Origin: Rotaria socialis
Lineage: Eukaryota > Rotifera > Eurotatoria > Philodinida > Philodinidae
Assembly: GCA_905331475.1 (NCBI GenBank)
Contig: CAJNYU010001571.1
Span: 198,018-262,017 of the forward strand
DNA: 64,000 bases
Reading direction: 5' to 3'
Made by a program: the position numbers and the translations under genes. The notes under the pieces are model-generated. The model had not been told where the DNA came from. It worked only from the letters and a program-made list of their open reading frames with translations, and did not search any database. Positions within the stretch are counted from its first letter, which is position 1; the number at the start of each line of letters is the position of its first letter. This document shows, one piece after another, positions 38,271-49,458 of this stretch.

Positions 38271-40652
38271 TTGAAATCATCTACTTCAATCAACATTGAT
38301 CATTTAGGAAATGAATTACAGTTTCAGCCAAACTGCTCATTCGTTAAGTATTTACTATCTGGTCTCCGCACAGGTTTTCATACAGGACTTCAAAAGTTGC
38401 CTAGTGGTACTCTTCAAGAACAAAATCTGCGTTCTGCAAGAAAAATTCCTGCTGTTGTTACGGTTGGCCGTAGAAAGGCCGAAAGGAAAAATATCGAAAG
38501 GAAAAATACCGAAAGAAAAACACCGAAAGAAAAATATCGAAAGGGAAAATGTCGAATGGATAAATGTCGAAGAGAAAAATGTCGAAAAGGAAAAATGTCG
38601 AAAGAAAAAATATCGAAAAGGAAAAATGTCGAAAACAGAAAAGATAAAAAAAGCGACGTCTACTAAATGAAGGTTCTAATAGTTTGTTGTTCATTGTTGT
38701 TGATCTGATTATTCCATTGGTTTGACAATGATAACCCTTGATACTATTGATAAGTAATATCTTATGAAAACTAGCTAAAATAGGCGTAAAATAGTATACA
38801 ACGATTAAAATTTTATCATGATGACTACAGCTTGCTCATTTTTATCTGGTGAGAATCATCCGCCAACTCCAGTTATTTCATTTATTCAGTCGTAAAAAGG
38901 AAAGCCTTTCCTTGTATCAGATAAATATATTTTCAAACTGAATACAACAGCAACAACTAGTAAATATTGGATATGTGTATTTTTCTTTATAACTCTTATT
39001 TATCTATGATCTATGCTATGATGCTATTATGATTTCAAGAATAAAAACATCTTAGTGCAAATTTTCGATATTTTTCCCTTTCGATATTTTTTCTTTCGAT
39101 ATTTTTCCTTCGACATTTTTCTTTCGACATTTTTCCTTTCGTCATTTTCTATATTTTTCCTTTCTATATTTTTCCCTTTCGACATTTTTCCTTTCGGTCT
39201 TTCTACGGCACACCGTTGTTACCAAGGTTACACAGGAGGAAGTCGATAATGGATTCTTATTAGGGCGATTCAATTCATCACCTTTTCCAATATTTCGATT
39301 ACCACCATTAGAATCAGTCTTTGGCAAATATAGCGGTAAACCTCGCTTGATTTTAGATCTATCCTGGCCACATGACGAAAACAATACTTCTTCTATTAAC
39401 GACTTAATTGATAAAGACGAATGTTCTACGACTTACTCTACTATTGATCAAGCTATTCATGCTGTTCTTAAAACTGGTTCTAAGGCTTTCTTATGCAAAT
39501 GTGATATAGCTTCAGCTTTTAAGCTACTACCTATTTCACCATCTCTTGTTCCTTCCTACGGTTGTCATTGGAATGATCAACTTTATTTCTTTGTTGGACT
39601 TCCTTTTGGTGGACGTAGTTCGCCTCGTATTTTCGATTGTTTGTCACAGGCTGTAGAATGGACTCTGTTGAACAAATGCCATATGCAATACTGCCAACAT
39701 CTGCTCGATGTTTTTCTTACTGTTGACTGTTCTGAACAAGAAAGTCTTCGCACTATGGCTATTATTACAATGGCTTTCAAGAAGTTGAACATTCTTTTAT
39801 CACCTTCCAAGACTATCGGTCCTGTTGCTAGTCTCGAATACTTGGGGATTATTCTAGATACTGATGTTTTTGAAGCCCGGATTCCTGTTGATAAAATCAA
39901 TCGAATGTGCAACCTTATTCATCAATTATCTAGGAAGAAGCGATGCACTAAACGAGAACTTTTACAACTTATAGATCATTTTAATTTTGCCACACGTATA
40001 ACTATTCATGGTAGGAGTTTCTTTTGCCCTATCTTTTTCAAGTATCATGTTCTGTCGACGAACCGCACTATGATATACGCTTGGGTAAAGAAGCTCGTAT
40101 TGATTTATCAATGTGGGAAGAATTCCTTATTCATTGGAACGATCGTTCTTTATTTCTTGAATCTTCTCCAATTACAAATGTTGATCTTTGTTTATTTACT
40201 GATGTAGCTGGCAGTTACGGTTATGGTGGAATATTTGGATCCAAATGATTTAGTGGTATTTGCGACGATGATTTTATTGGATTAGCTCATCACAAACGAA
40301 ATTCTACTCTTCTTGAATTAATGCCTACAGTAATTTCAGCTGTTTTGTGGGGTGCTAATTGGTCTCGTCGTCGTACTATATTTCATTGTGATAACGAAGC
40401 TCTAGTTTATATATTGAATAAACGAAGGTCTGCTGATTCTATTATCATGATGTTTATTAGAAGGCTTACTCTACGTCCACTTAAATACAATTTTCATTTA
40501 ATGGCATTACACATTGCCGGTGCAACAAATGACATTGCAGATGCGATTTCTCGTCAACAATGGGCTCGCGTTCATCATCTCGCTCCTTGGGCAGATACAT
40601 TTCCATGTCAGATTCCGAACCTAGTAGAACTTATTTATCCTAATTTTTTCTG
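38271..40652 (+). pseudogene. Reverse transcriptase-RNase H ORF of a DIRS-type retrotransposon, broken
   Basis: Second ORF. The N-terminal part at 38271-38461 (IDHLGNELQFQPNCSFVKYL, FHTGLQKLPSG, LRSARKIPAVV) is cut by a 753-bp transposon and resumes in the same frame at 39215. RT core: FGKYSGKPRLILDLSW, KCDIASAFKLLPISP, FVGLPFGGRSSPRIFD, LEYLGIILDTDVFEARIP. The usual YxDD box is replaced by CQHLLDVFLTVD, so the catalytic aspartate pair looks lost. A frameshift falls near 40025-40040, a TGA at 40246 occupies a position normally Trp, and the RNase H end reads FHCDNEALVYILNK and HIAGATNDIADAISR. Domain order and motifs are those of DIRS/Ngaro-type elements. With these defects it is inactive. Confidence 0.85.
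38454..39222. mobile_element. 753-bp non-autonomous DNA transposon nested in the RT ORF
   Basis: The element (38462-39214) is flanked by a perfect 8-bp target duplication GTTGTTAC (38454-38461 and 39215-39222). Its ends are inverted: left GGTTGGCCGTAGAAAGGCCG and right, read inverted, GGTGTGCCGTAGAAAGACCG. Both continue into arrays of a 12-15 bp unit (GAAAGGAAAAATATC and variants such as GAAAAATGTC), about 165 bp on the left and 145 bp on the right. The ~400-bp core has no gene. An 8-bp duplication fits hAT, P or Merlin superfamilies; the ends do not decide between them. Dropping the insert and one duplication keeps the RT frame, so it landed in an otherwise continuous frame. Confidence 0.88.
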
Positions 40653-40756
40653 ATTTATTAATACATGTTTTTTTATTGATTTCTATATATCTATTTAGGA
40701 CCTGTGACAGTCTGCACCAAGCGCTTTCAATTTTCGTTGTATTCTTCTAGTTCGTT

Positions 40757-41079
40757 TACCCAGGTCGTGGACGTACGGCGGGAAACGGCCGGAAAGCACA
40801 GGAAAGCGCTGGAAACTGGAAGCAGTATTCCAGTTGGAAGTTACCGGATTTTCTTCCTGTAGATTCCGATCAACTTCCAGATGTAAAACACAGAAAACTG
40901 ACCGGAAAACACAGGAAACTGACCGGAATCCACAGGAAAAAAATCCGGTAACTTCCAACTGGAATACTGCTTCCAGTTTCCAGTGCTTTCCCATGCTTTC
41001 CGGCCAGATACGGTGATTTTTCCGCATCTTTCCGGCCGGTTCCTACAGTATCCGTCCTCCGGAATCATTGACCTGGGTA
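40757..41079. mobile_element. 323-bp foldback (MITE-like) element inside the DIRS-type element
   Basis: Ends TACCCAGGTC and GACCTGGGTA are inverted. A longer inverted pair runs through CCGGAAAGCA, CTGGAAACTGGAAGCAGTAT and TTCCAGTTGGAAGTTACCGG on the left, and its complement at about 40935-41010. The two arms are nearly identical over about 70 bp. Internal GGAAA-type short repeats are frequent (CCGGAAA, CAGGAAA, CTGGAAA). A TA on both sides of CCCAGGTC...GACCTGGG would fit a TA-duplicating (Tc1/mariner-type) origin, but TA could also belong to the repeat itself. It is much more GC-rich than its surroundings. It lies between the RNase H and recombinase parts. Confidence 0.8.
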
Positions 41080-41097
41080 ATTTTATTAAAAAATTGA

Positions 41098-42057
41098 CTC
41101 GACACTATTGACTATTATCTCTTGCTTCTTCTACAGAACGTTCTTATGCAATTGGTTTTCGGGTCTTTCAATAATTTTTGTTTTTTAGCAAAATTAAACG
41201 TTCTTTACATCAATGTTTTGATAAACAAACTATTCAATACTTCATCAGTTATTGTATTCGAGTGTTACATATTTGTTCAAGCTCCATTCGTTCATGTCTT
41301 GCTTCTATACGATATTATTGTCTGATGATAGGTCGTAGTGATCCATGACTTCATTCAAATAGCACGTGCAACTTTTATGTTCACACTTTACTAAAACAAC
41401 CGAGAAATTCCATTCATGATCACAGCATCATCGTCTACAGATTTGCAATAAGCTTTTATCGCGCATCTGCCATAAATGAAATGGATCGTTTTTCAGTGCT
41501 TATTGGAATTCACTACTACGTGCTTCTTGATGCTGCGTTTTCTATGACTTTCTACGTCCTGGTGAATTTACAGTCAACAAATTTGACGCTTCACGCCACT
41601 TGACATTTTCTGGTATTGATTTAAATCGTAATTCGACTACATGTCTTCTGAAACGATCCAAAACCGATCGATGTAATTGTGGCGTTTATATTCGATATTA
41701 CAGTACAAATAATTACTTATGCCAAATAAATCATCTTCATACATCTCTTAAACACAGATGGAAACTATTTGGTCATCTATCATCAAGCTCATCTCCATTG
41801 CGTGCTATGCCGACTGAACGTGCTCTAACTCAAACAGAATTTGTGAAACGTGTAAGAAAAGTAATAGCAAACTTAGAGTTCTCTTTATTAGGGTCATTCA
41901 CTACGTATTGGCGCTGCTTCAACGGCAGCAAAAGCTAGACTACCAATATATTTGATTAAAATCTCTAGGTCACTGGTTATTGGAAGCTGATCGACGTTAT
42001 ATTTTTGTTTCATCTTCAATTATTTCGAATGTTTTCTTTGTTATGTCTAAATATAAT
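41098..42057 (+). pseudogene. Tyrosine recombinase ORF of the DIRS-type element, broken
   Basis: Third ORF, replacing an integrase. Readable parts: STERSYAIGFRVF near 41125, then after frame changes FYDFLRPGEFTV (the first catalytic Arg) near 41550, FDASRHLTFSGIDLNRNSTT and LKRSKTDRC (catalytic Lys region), and the C-terminal motif HSLRIGAASTAAKARLPIYL (His-x-x-Arg) followed by LGHWLLEADRRYIFVS (His/Trp and the candidate nucleophile Tyr). The HSLRIG part is out of frame with the KRSKTDR part, another frameshift precedes LGHW, and TGA/TAA codons occur around 41346-41460. The motif set and order identify a tyrosine-recombinase retrotransposon, and the breaks show it is a relic. Confidence 0.8.
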
Positions 42058-42130
42058 CATAAATAGGGGCTCCACCCTAAATCTCTTCGAGTTTAGAGTT
42101 AAGTAACCTTTTCCACCCCTATTTATTATG
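42058..42130. repeat. Inverted repeat at the 3' edge of the DIRS-type element
   Basis: CATAAATAGGGG (42058-42069) and CCCCTATTTATTATG (42116-42130) are inverted around about 46 bp. It begins just after the last recombinase codons and may be part of the terminal or internal complementary structure that DIRS-type elements use, or a 3'-end hairpin with polyadenylation signal. The matching left-end copy was not found. Confidence 0.5.
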
Positions 42131-42717
42131 TCTAATTTTCTATGTATGTTGCCTTTCACTATTTTTCTGCCAAATATATATAATTAAGCTCAAATTGGGC
42201 ATGAATATTTATTTATTTCTAATTAAAAAAAAATTTTTCTCATGATTTATTAAAGCACAAGGGAAATATTCGAAAGAATTTTATAAATTTTCAAGGGGAA
42301 AAATGTCAATTATTTCAGATTTCTAATTATCTTCTTTGATGCTCTGATTGTAGACAAGTCAGTTATTTTATTTATAAAATCAGTTTTTGAGTATATTTTC
42401 AAATAAATCGAAGAATACATATCTAATTATGTATATTAGGAGATGACTAAAGTAGAATATAGTTACGATCCTTTTCGACCATAGTAGTTTGATGAAAATA
42501 ATTTTTCTCGAAAGTGTGTACATATTCAGCACGAAATTAATAACTTGCCATCTTATATACACAAAGATTCGATTCGATAGAAATTTTTAAAAAAATCTCA
42601 CAGATTTTATCAATAAATCATATATTCCCTATAGTGTTCTACACCAAATGCTTTCCTTAAATTTGTTCTCATAGTAAAGAAATGTTATAAAATTGATAGA
42701 TTGACATATAGAATTCT

Positions 42718-43382
42718 CTGGAGTAATTCGGATCAAAATTTTAAAAAATTCATTTTGTTTTTGTTCCGTCTCAGTCATCTTGCATTGTAAAATTATGATT
42801 TTTTGTTTTATTACTACTTGTTCAAAATGTCCTCGATCGAATCACGAAAGAGCCGTCAAAAAATATTATACCGGTAAAAGTATCAGCAAAAATGGCGAAA
42901 GTGCTGTGGAGCTGATTCGAATCACCCGATGTGGAGTAATTCAGACCACTCTATGAATCTATGTGGGATAATTCGGATCACTACAGCAAAAATGGCTGGA
43001 CTCATTTTCCCGATTTCGTAACTCCTTTTTTTATTCGAAGTTGTAAAAAGCAAATATACCATTCGATGGCCCTAAGTGTTCTCTATGGGACCTGAAATCA
43101 TCTTGACGGTTGAAGCGACAGTTATAATATAATACTCACAACAAGAACACTTCTATCAATCAATTGAAAATCTATCTGGGATAATTCCGATCACTCCATG
43201 CTACTTTTACCATTTTGACTAGTACGCTTTACCAGTACAATATTTTTTGATGATTCTTTCGTGATTCGATAGAGGACACTTTGAGCAAGTAGTAATAAAA
43301 AATCATCATTGTGCAATGCAAGATGACTGAGAAGGAACAAAAACAAAATGAGTTTTCAAAATTATGATCCGAATTACTCCAG
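42718..43382. mobile_element. 665-bp foldback element with ~200-bp inverted arms
   Basis: The arms start CTGGAGTAATTCGGATC and end with its complement GATCCGAATTACTCCAG. They remain alignable over about 200 bp (for example TCTCAGTCATCTTGCATTG, TGTCCTCGATCGAATCACGA on the left, complements at 43240-43340), with about 80 percent identity by eye. The motif GTGGGATAATTCGGATCACT and variants recurs inside (about 42932, 42962 and, inverted or diverged, 43167). No coding potential and no clear target duplication were found. Confidence 0.78.
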
Positions 43383-44774
43383 ATGACTCTATATATGAAA
43401 GGAAATAAAAGAGAATAATTTCTTGAAAATTATTTTGAAAAAATGTTTAGTTTTTTATTCCAGATATGAATTGAGTTTGACTACTTCTCTCTGTCGCTCT
43501 CTCTCTCTCTCTAAAAATATGGAATTATTTATAGTTACATGATAATTTAAACGAACTCTCTCTTAATTAAGAGCTAAATGAAATATTTCATTTAAACTTT
43601 TGGTTACTCTCTCGTGTTGCAATTAAATAATGAATCAATCTATTTACTCGGACTATTTTGTTATCCTCATTTTTTGATGTTCATATGCCAAGGATAATGT
43701 CTGTTGGATTGAGAAGTCATTATCACGCACTGTATTTAAATATATGAAGTGTCTATTGCGACTTATATATGGTATTGAACACGATCCACAAGAAGTAAGA
43801 AAAACATAATAAAGGCTTCATTTTGTACACCACATGAAATGAAGTAAGGCTCTTTTTTTTAATACTTCTAATGCTACTTCTTATTATCGAGTTCTTCGAT
43901 AAAAATGCATAGCATCTTGTGTTGAATGCTATATCTGAATATATTATTATATTTCTAAATTAACAAGATAATATAAATGGGTGTCAACTAAGAAAAATAA
44001 CATATGACAATTGAATGAATTCTAGAATGAATTTATTGAAAAATATTGAAGTAATCATAACTACTACATGGTTAGTTAAGAAATTAGATCTAAATCAAAG
44101 TTGCTACCTCCAGAAAGAAAAAATTGTAAGCAATGTGAAATTTCTTTCTTTCCTTTATCAAACAATTCTGCTTATAATAAACCTTAGCAATGCTAGCATT
44201 TTATTATTCAATTATAATAAAAATTATGTTTTAACTTCTCCTAATTGTCGATAATATAATGAATGCTCTTATCGTCTACTATTTTATCTTTTATTTTCTA
44301 AACAGAACCGTTACACAACTATTGGGGGAAAAGACGAATGTGAAGATTTACAACTACTCTTCTGCATGTGACATATGTGAAAATGACTAGGACATATTTA
44401 TATATAAAAAATAATATAATGTTAATGAGCTCATACAAATATAGATATCGAATAAAATGGATAAGCTTTATTTAACATAACAGTACCTTTGAAAGTTTTT
44501 TTTGTGTGTGAAATAAATCAGTTGGTGTTGTCGAAAACAATTACAAGCGGGTTATTCACTCTTTTTTCTTACAGAACTTTTTAAATTCTTTCAGTGGAAC
44601 GTTCTTAATGCCTACAGAAAAAACTCTTTCGGTTATAATAGGCAAGCATGCTATCGCGCGAATACTTTTCTGACACATATCTGCCAGCACATTAAAGTAA
44701 ATTAACACGCAATGCTGCTCCACTTTCTTATCAATCATGCCACACTATGTATTTTATATTAGATGATTTTAGAA
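43383..44774. other. AT-rich gene-free stretch with a CT microsatellite
   Basis: A CT run (about 43496-43512) is the only simple repeat. Open frames at 44015-44254 and 44556-44738 are low-complexity, without recognised motifs or plausible splice partners. No gene seen. Confidence 0.45.
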
Positions 44775-45185
44775 CAACGGTGGCGGAACGATTTCAATCT
44801 AGGGGAGGCTCAAAATGTTTTTTCAGAGGATGAGGATGATGAGAGGTGAAACTAAAAACAAAAAAATCTCGAACCAATAAATGGTCTGTTGATAATTTAC
44901 TTCTGATTCTACTTTTCTCAAAACTTATAAAATAATGAAAACCAATCAAGATTCTGCGCCGTATTTGCCTTTTTAGTAGTTCTTTTCATCATTTTGTTAA
45001 TCTTCATGAGCAATAGACTAAGTATTAAAGAACAATCGATCGAAAATTTGCCAATCGTGCCTACGTTAAAGATGAGATCTACAACTTTTTGCAAATTAAA
45101 AGAACCTCCCTAAGCCTTCTTCTCCGTTCTTAGGGGAGACTTGAGCCTCCTCAACCATAATGGGCCCGCCGCCTATGTTTTAGAA
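44767..45185. mobile_element. 403-bp MITE with perfect 8-bp target duplication
   Basis: The element at 44775-45177 is flanked by identical TTTTAGAA (44767-44774 and 45178-45185). The ends CAACGGTGGCGG and, inverted, CATAGGCGGCGG start imperfect terminal repeats that share GGCGG and GGGGAGGCTCAA-type blocks over about 40 bp. An 8-bp duplication with CA-starting ends fits hAT-type MITEs. A sequence very like the left end, inverted, occurs at about 51455-51497, so the family has other copies. Confidence 0.8.
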
Positions 45186-45304
45186 TAACAAAAACAATAG
45201 TAGAAATCAACATTTCGCATGACTAGCAGACAGATACGCATTTATTCTCAATCCTGAAAGGATGAGTCTTCACAACGGAAATTCGTCTGTTTGTCCGGTG
45301 TCTG

Positions 45305-45518
45305 ATTGGTGGGTCAGGGAACCAATAGAAATCGAGTTTTCTGGAAAAGGCTTCCAGTAGGTATTTCGAGGTGGAGAGTTCGAATATGAGCCCCATTGGC
45401 CTCGCAACCTTATTGGTGGGCCAGAGAACCAATAGAAATCAAGGTTCCCAGAAAACGGCTCCCCGTATGTAAATCAGGATTGGGGGTTCGAGTGTGAGCC
45501 CCATTAGCCACAAAACTT
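45305..45518. repeat. Two tandem copies of a 107-bp unit with a tRNA-like B-box motif
   Basis: Copies at 45305-45411 and 45412-45518 align with about 80 percent identity by eye (ATTGGTGGGTCAGGGAACCA / ATTGGTGGGCCAGAGAACCA; AACCAATAGAAATC in both). Each ends with a T-arm-like block (AGAGTTCGAATATGAGCCCC / GGGGTTCGAGTGTGAGCCCC) resembling the polymerase III B box GGTTCGANNCC. No matching A box or full cloverleaf was found. A tRNA-derived SINE fragment is one explanation; a decayed duplication is another. Confidence 0.65.
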
Positions 45519-48500
45519 TCGTTTCTGTCTGAGTGACCAACTGATGAGAAGTTTAGAAAGAAAGCTCACTGAAAGAAGTTAAGGAAAGCGAAGTTTGAAA
45601 TTGACTTTCTTTCTAAATGGCTTGAAACGCTGTTTTCAGAGTGTATGTCTTTATACATAATGAGTAAGGTTCAACGTATTGTTTTTTCTTAAAAAGGTTT
45701 GGATCAAGAATGCGTTTGATTCCCGATTTTTCTGCCACGTATGAGATGTTTTTCTCAGATTTTTATGGACATTGGCTTGCGTTCTGGGTTTTATTCAGTC
45801 AATGAGATTCGTTTTTTCTTTGTCACTTTTCTGAAAAATACGGTCACCAACATTAAATTGGTTGTAGGTTCAGATTGTCTCTACAATCTTTCAGAAAGCA
45901 GTGTGCTCTCACGATTTAGAAACTGGTCGAGTGCAAAAAAGGCATTAAGACAGATGTTTATCAAGAAACTTTATATTTTGCAGGAGGAGGTTCAATCAGA
46001 TGTGATCGAATCTAGAAAGGGAGCGGAATAACCTTTTTTTGCACCTGTGGTTACTACCTTTGCAGAGTATTTTTTATAAAGCAGGCACACAAGCTGTAAT
46101 TAACGCCGAAACACTATGTTTTGATCGAAATTCGACGGGAGAAACTGCTTTAACAGGTTCAGTGAGCTTTTCCCCCAAAATAGAAGGAGGGCACCCCAAA
46201 GGGGCGCCGACGACTGACGAGGAGCTGCTTTCTTAACTTCGAATGAAAAGCATTATTACATCGTTGCGAGGAAAATTTTTGATTTGTTTTATCGAGTGCC
46301 TGACTGTGGTAAACAGAATGCAAAAAAAAAGATCGCTTGATCTAGTAGTGATGTAACCATGAGGTGGATTGGAGTTGAGTAAGGCTGTCTTAAGAAGGTT
46401 TTAGTACTCACGCAAAATTGAATTGTTTTTTCAATCTCGGAGTGGTCATGGGCAGGGCGAGTGTGATGCTTAGCTTCATCTTACTCAATATTCGATATTG
46501 TTTTTGGACCGAAGGTCAAAGTGAGGTTGACTTCCGAAATTAGTCGATTAAAAGACAACCATTTTTCGGTGAGACAAATTATATCCTTGTTTCTTATATT
46601 GAACAGGGAATTATTAGTCCAGAATATTCGTATATCACCTCTATAAGAAACAGCTTTTAGATCTTTTGTTAGATACCCAAGATCGGGGCAACTGCAAATG
46701 ATTTGTTTTAGTTGGTGAATGTTATCAGAAATCTCTATCACTACTGCTTCCGCTGAGCGGTGCAAGTGTGACTGCGTCGTTTTGTTCAGAGCTATTTTTT
46801 ACTCCATATATTTGTTCGTAATGTTTTCATCGAAACAATGTTCTCGTGATTTATTTTTCAAACAGATCATAAGAGTTCTTGTCACATTGTCTTAAATTTT
46901 ACTCGAAAATAACAAGGTCGAATTTCACTACTTAAGATCTATTGGGTGGGAAATGAACGACGCATAAAAATTGATTGTAATACGTTTTTTTCCTGAGAAA
47001 GAGTAGCGTCGTAACTATAGCCATTTCTGGTGAACCACATCGTGACGTCGTAACAGTCCCAATAAAAAATTTTATTCCAACATATTTTTCCGTATATTGT
47101 CGTCTGATCTGTAGGCCTACTTTTTTTTTACGAAGCCTCGAGTTGATTATGAATCGAGTCAGTAGAGCGATCAGATCATTAAAATTTCATTTATATCTGT
47201 GATAGACAGAAGTTCTTTCTAAAAAGTGGTGGTATTATATAGATAGTTTTCGCTCCCAAACGATTTGAAGAACATATTCTAAAGAATCCCTCGTAAAGAG
47301 TTCTAAAATTATTTGATATCTTCGTGACGCGAAAATGGTACCGTTCCCGTATGCTATGCGATCTTGATGGCAGTACATATACGTTATAGATCGACTAACA
47401 TGACATGTAATTCCATAAGGAAATGTGGTTTTGTTGAAACTGTATTCACTTAATGTTTTGAAAAACTTGGAGTAAGAAGGCTACAGTAGGGACTTTTTTC
47501 TAATGGAAATAGTGCGGTACTCGAATGACGCGTAGCTGGTTTGGTTTGCCTAATTCGTGGTTTTACCAGCATATGCAGGAGTTATTTTTTTACAAAGGGT
47601 GAGATTGGAATCATTAAGCTGATTCTTATTCAATTTGAACGTGGAATGTGTAAGGCGCGAACGGGTAATCAGAAAACCTCGACATCAAACCCACACTCTC
47701 TATTTTCGTCGAAAATATATGTTAGTTCCACAAAAATAACGCTACCTCTGTGTATCTTTAGAAAGCGTACGGGCAACTCTAATCCGAGCCTCAAATCCTA
47801 GCTATACTGCTACCATCTATACGGTATCATTTTGTTTTTGAGAGTATGATCATATTGCCTCTATCGTGCACTTTCAGGATTGAGTTAAGCGAGGCTCATG
47901 GAGCCGACGCATTACTTGTTTATTAAGATTTCATGCAAATTAATTTCTATTTTTATTTTTATCTATATGCATGAAGAAAAAAAATAAATCAATAAAGAAA
48001 ACTAATTAAATAGATTTTCAAGTAACCAATTCAATTAATATGAAGTGTAGAGATACGATCATACTTTGTATTTATTTTCTCATTGACTATATATAAATAA
48101 GCGTGGGTGAAATTGAAAGCAAAACTTATTTTCTCAGTAGTTGTATTAAACATTTTTTTTGTAAAGGTGATTCACCATTATTGATACGAGAGTTGTGTTT
48201 TTTAAAAGCATTATTATAGAAAAACCATTTGTTATAGAGGAAGAGTTAAGCGTGCACTAATTGTCCTATCAACAAATCAGTAATAATACTTCAACTGAGT
48301 CGATAAATGCGCCGATTAGATGCGCTAAAAGCAACATAGAATCCATAATTATAAATTGATAATGATTAGATTTCCTTCAAAACAAAACAAAACAAAACAA
48401 AACATACTATATACGTAAGTTACAATGTGATCAGAATAGAAAAGTAGATGATGCTAGATGGTGAAAAAAAACGTGAAGTAAAAGAACTATAATTAAAATA

Positions 48501-49084
48501 TATAAAATGTGTACTAGCTAAAGATTTTCATGAATAGAGTGGCGCCAAAGATAGGGAAATTGTTGACACATCTCTCTATCGAAAATTTGAGATTGAATTC
48601 TTTCCTTTTATGAAAGATTATTATTCAACTTTAATATTTCTCTAGTAGGTGATGATATTTTCATAATTAAATTAGATTATATAGCAAAATTTTACGGTTG
48701 AGATTTTTCAAATATAAATAACGTAAGTCACACGTGGTACCCATGTCAAACTAGCATAAAGCCTACGGCAATTTTATATTACCATTAAAGTTAATACTGC
48801 TAATTCTAAAAAAATAAAAATAAAAAAATTTCATTGCGGAAATGTAATGATGAATAGAAGGTATTCCATCATGATAATGAAAACTATAACATTATATAGA
48901 ATATTCTAAAGTATTGAATATGTCAACTATCGAACTTACTTTTATTATAAATTATCTAGACAACTGACATCAAAATATAAATGTGCGCCTATGATATAAC
49001 ACAAAAACAGATGTGCCTACTCAAAATTATTTGACTTATTATCGTTACAGTCTACGTGAAGCTATTTCAAACTATCATGCAATT
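45519..49084. other. Gene-free stretch with scattered repeat fragments
   Basis: No recognised gene. Open frames such as 45741-46031 (96 codons) and 46481-46765 lack family motifs, introns or a starting context. A perfect AAAAC pentanucleotide run lies at 48378-48403. The GC-richer piece GGGGCGCCGACGACTGACGA with GAGCTGCTTTCTT (46200-46235) recurs in diverged form at 50921-50952 (GTGGCGCCGACGAACGGC), indicating an unclassified dispersed repeat. Confidence 0.4.
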
Positions 49085-49458
49085 AGGGGTGGATCGTTGA
49101 TGTTAATTTGAGCTAAATAAGAGAGTTAATTAAGTAGTTTTACTTAACACTTAATATTAAATTAACGTAAAGTGCCACTGTGCCGATATTGATGGCACGC
49201 TTCGATGATTCTCCTTCCTTCTCTTTCTGTTCTCTTTCCATTGTTCTAATGTATCTCTCTCCTATATATACGTGCGTTATGTATGAAGTTGTTACACTCT
49301 GGAGATGTCAGATGACACAATACACCATCATGCCGACGGGCATAGGCGACACTCTAGTTTTTTCGTTACACTTTGGATAACTTGAAGTAGCCTAATAAAC
49401 ATCTTTGCCGAGAGTGGCACAAGCTAATCCAATCTAGTTGTTCGTTACAGCCACCCCT
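49085..49458. mobile_element. MITE-like element with AGGGGTGG ends
   Basis: Terminal AGGGGTGG and CCACCCCT are inverted, with weaker inner agreement (ATCGTTGATGTTAATTTGAGC on the left, a GCTTGTGCCA and TTGTTCGTTACAG side on the right). Length is about 374 bp. No target duplication was identified, so the boundaries and the call are tentative. Confidence 0.45.

Noticed and set aside
38480..38645. Regular short repeats resembling a CRISPR-like array
   Set aside because: No spacers; contiguous 12-15 bp units, mirrored in inverse orientation at 39060-39200, inside a transposon of a eukaryotic genome.
38458..39384. Open frames of repeated RKN/EKCRK or FDIFPF-type residues on both strands
   Set aside because: Produced by the 12-15 bp subterminal repeats of the nested transposon.
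40695..41068. Three overlapping open frames of 60-110 codons
   Set aside because: Created by the inverted repeats of the foldback element; same peptide words appear on both strands.
45484..45505. tRNA gene suggested by GGGGTTCGAGTGTGAGCCCC
   Set aside because: No D-arm, anticodon arm or acceptor stem could be placed upstream; only a B-box-like block remains.
45741..46236. Open frames of 96 and 65 codons
   Set aside because: No recognised domain, no intron structure, and the second overlaps a dispersed GCGCCGACGA repeat.
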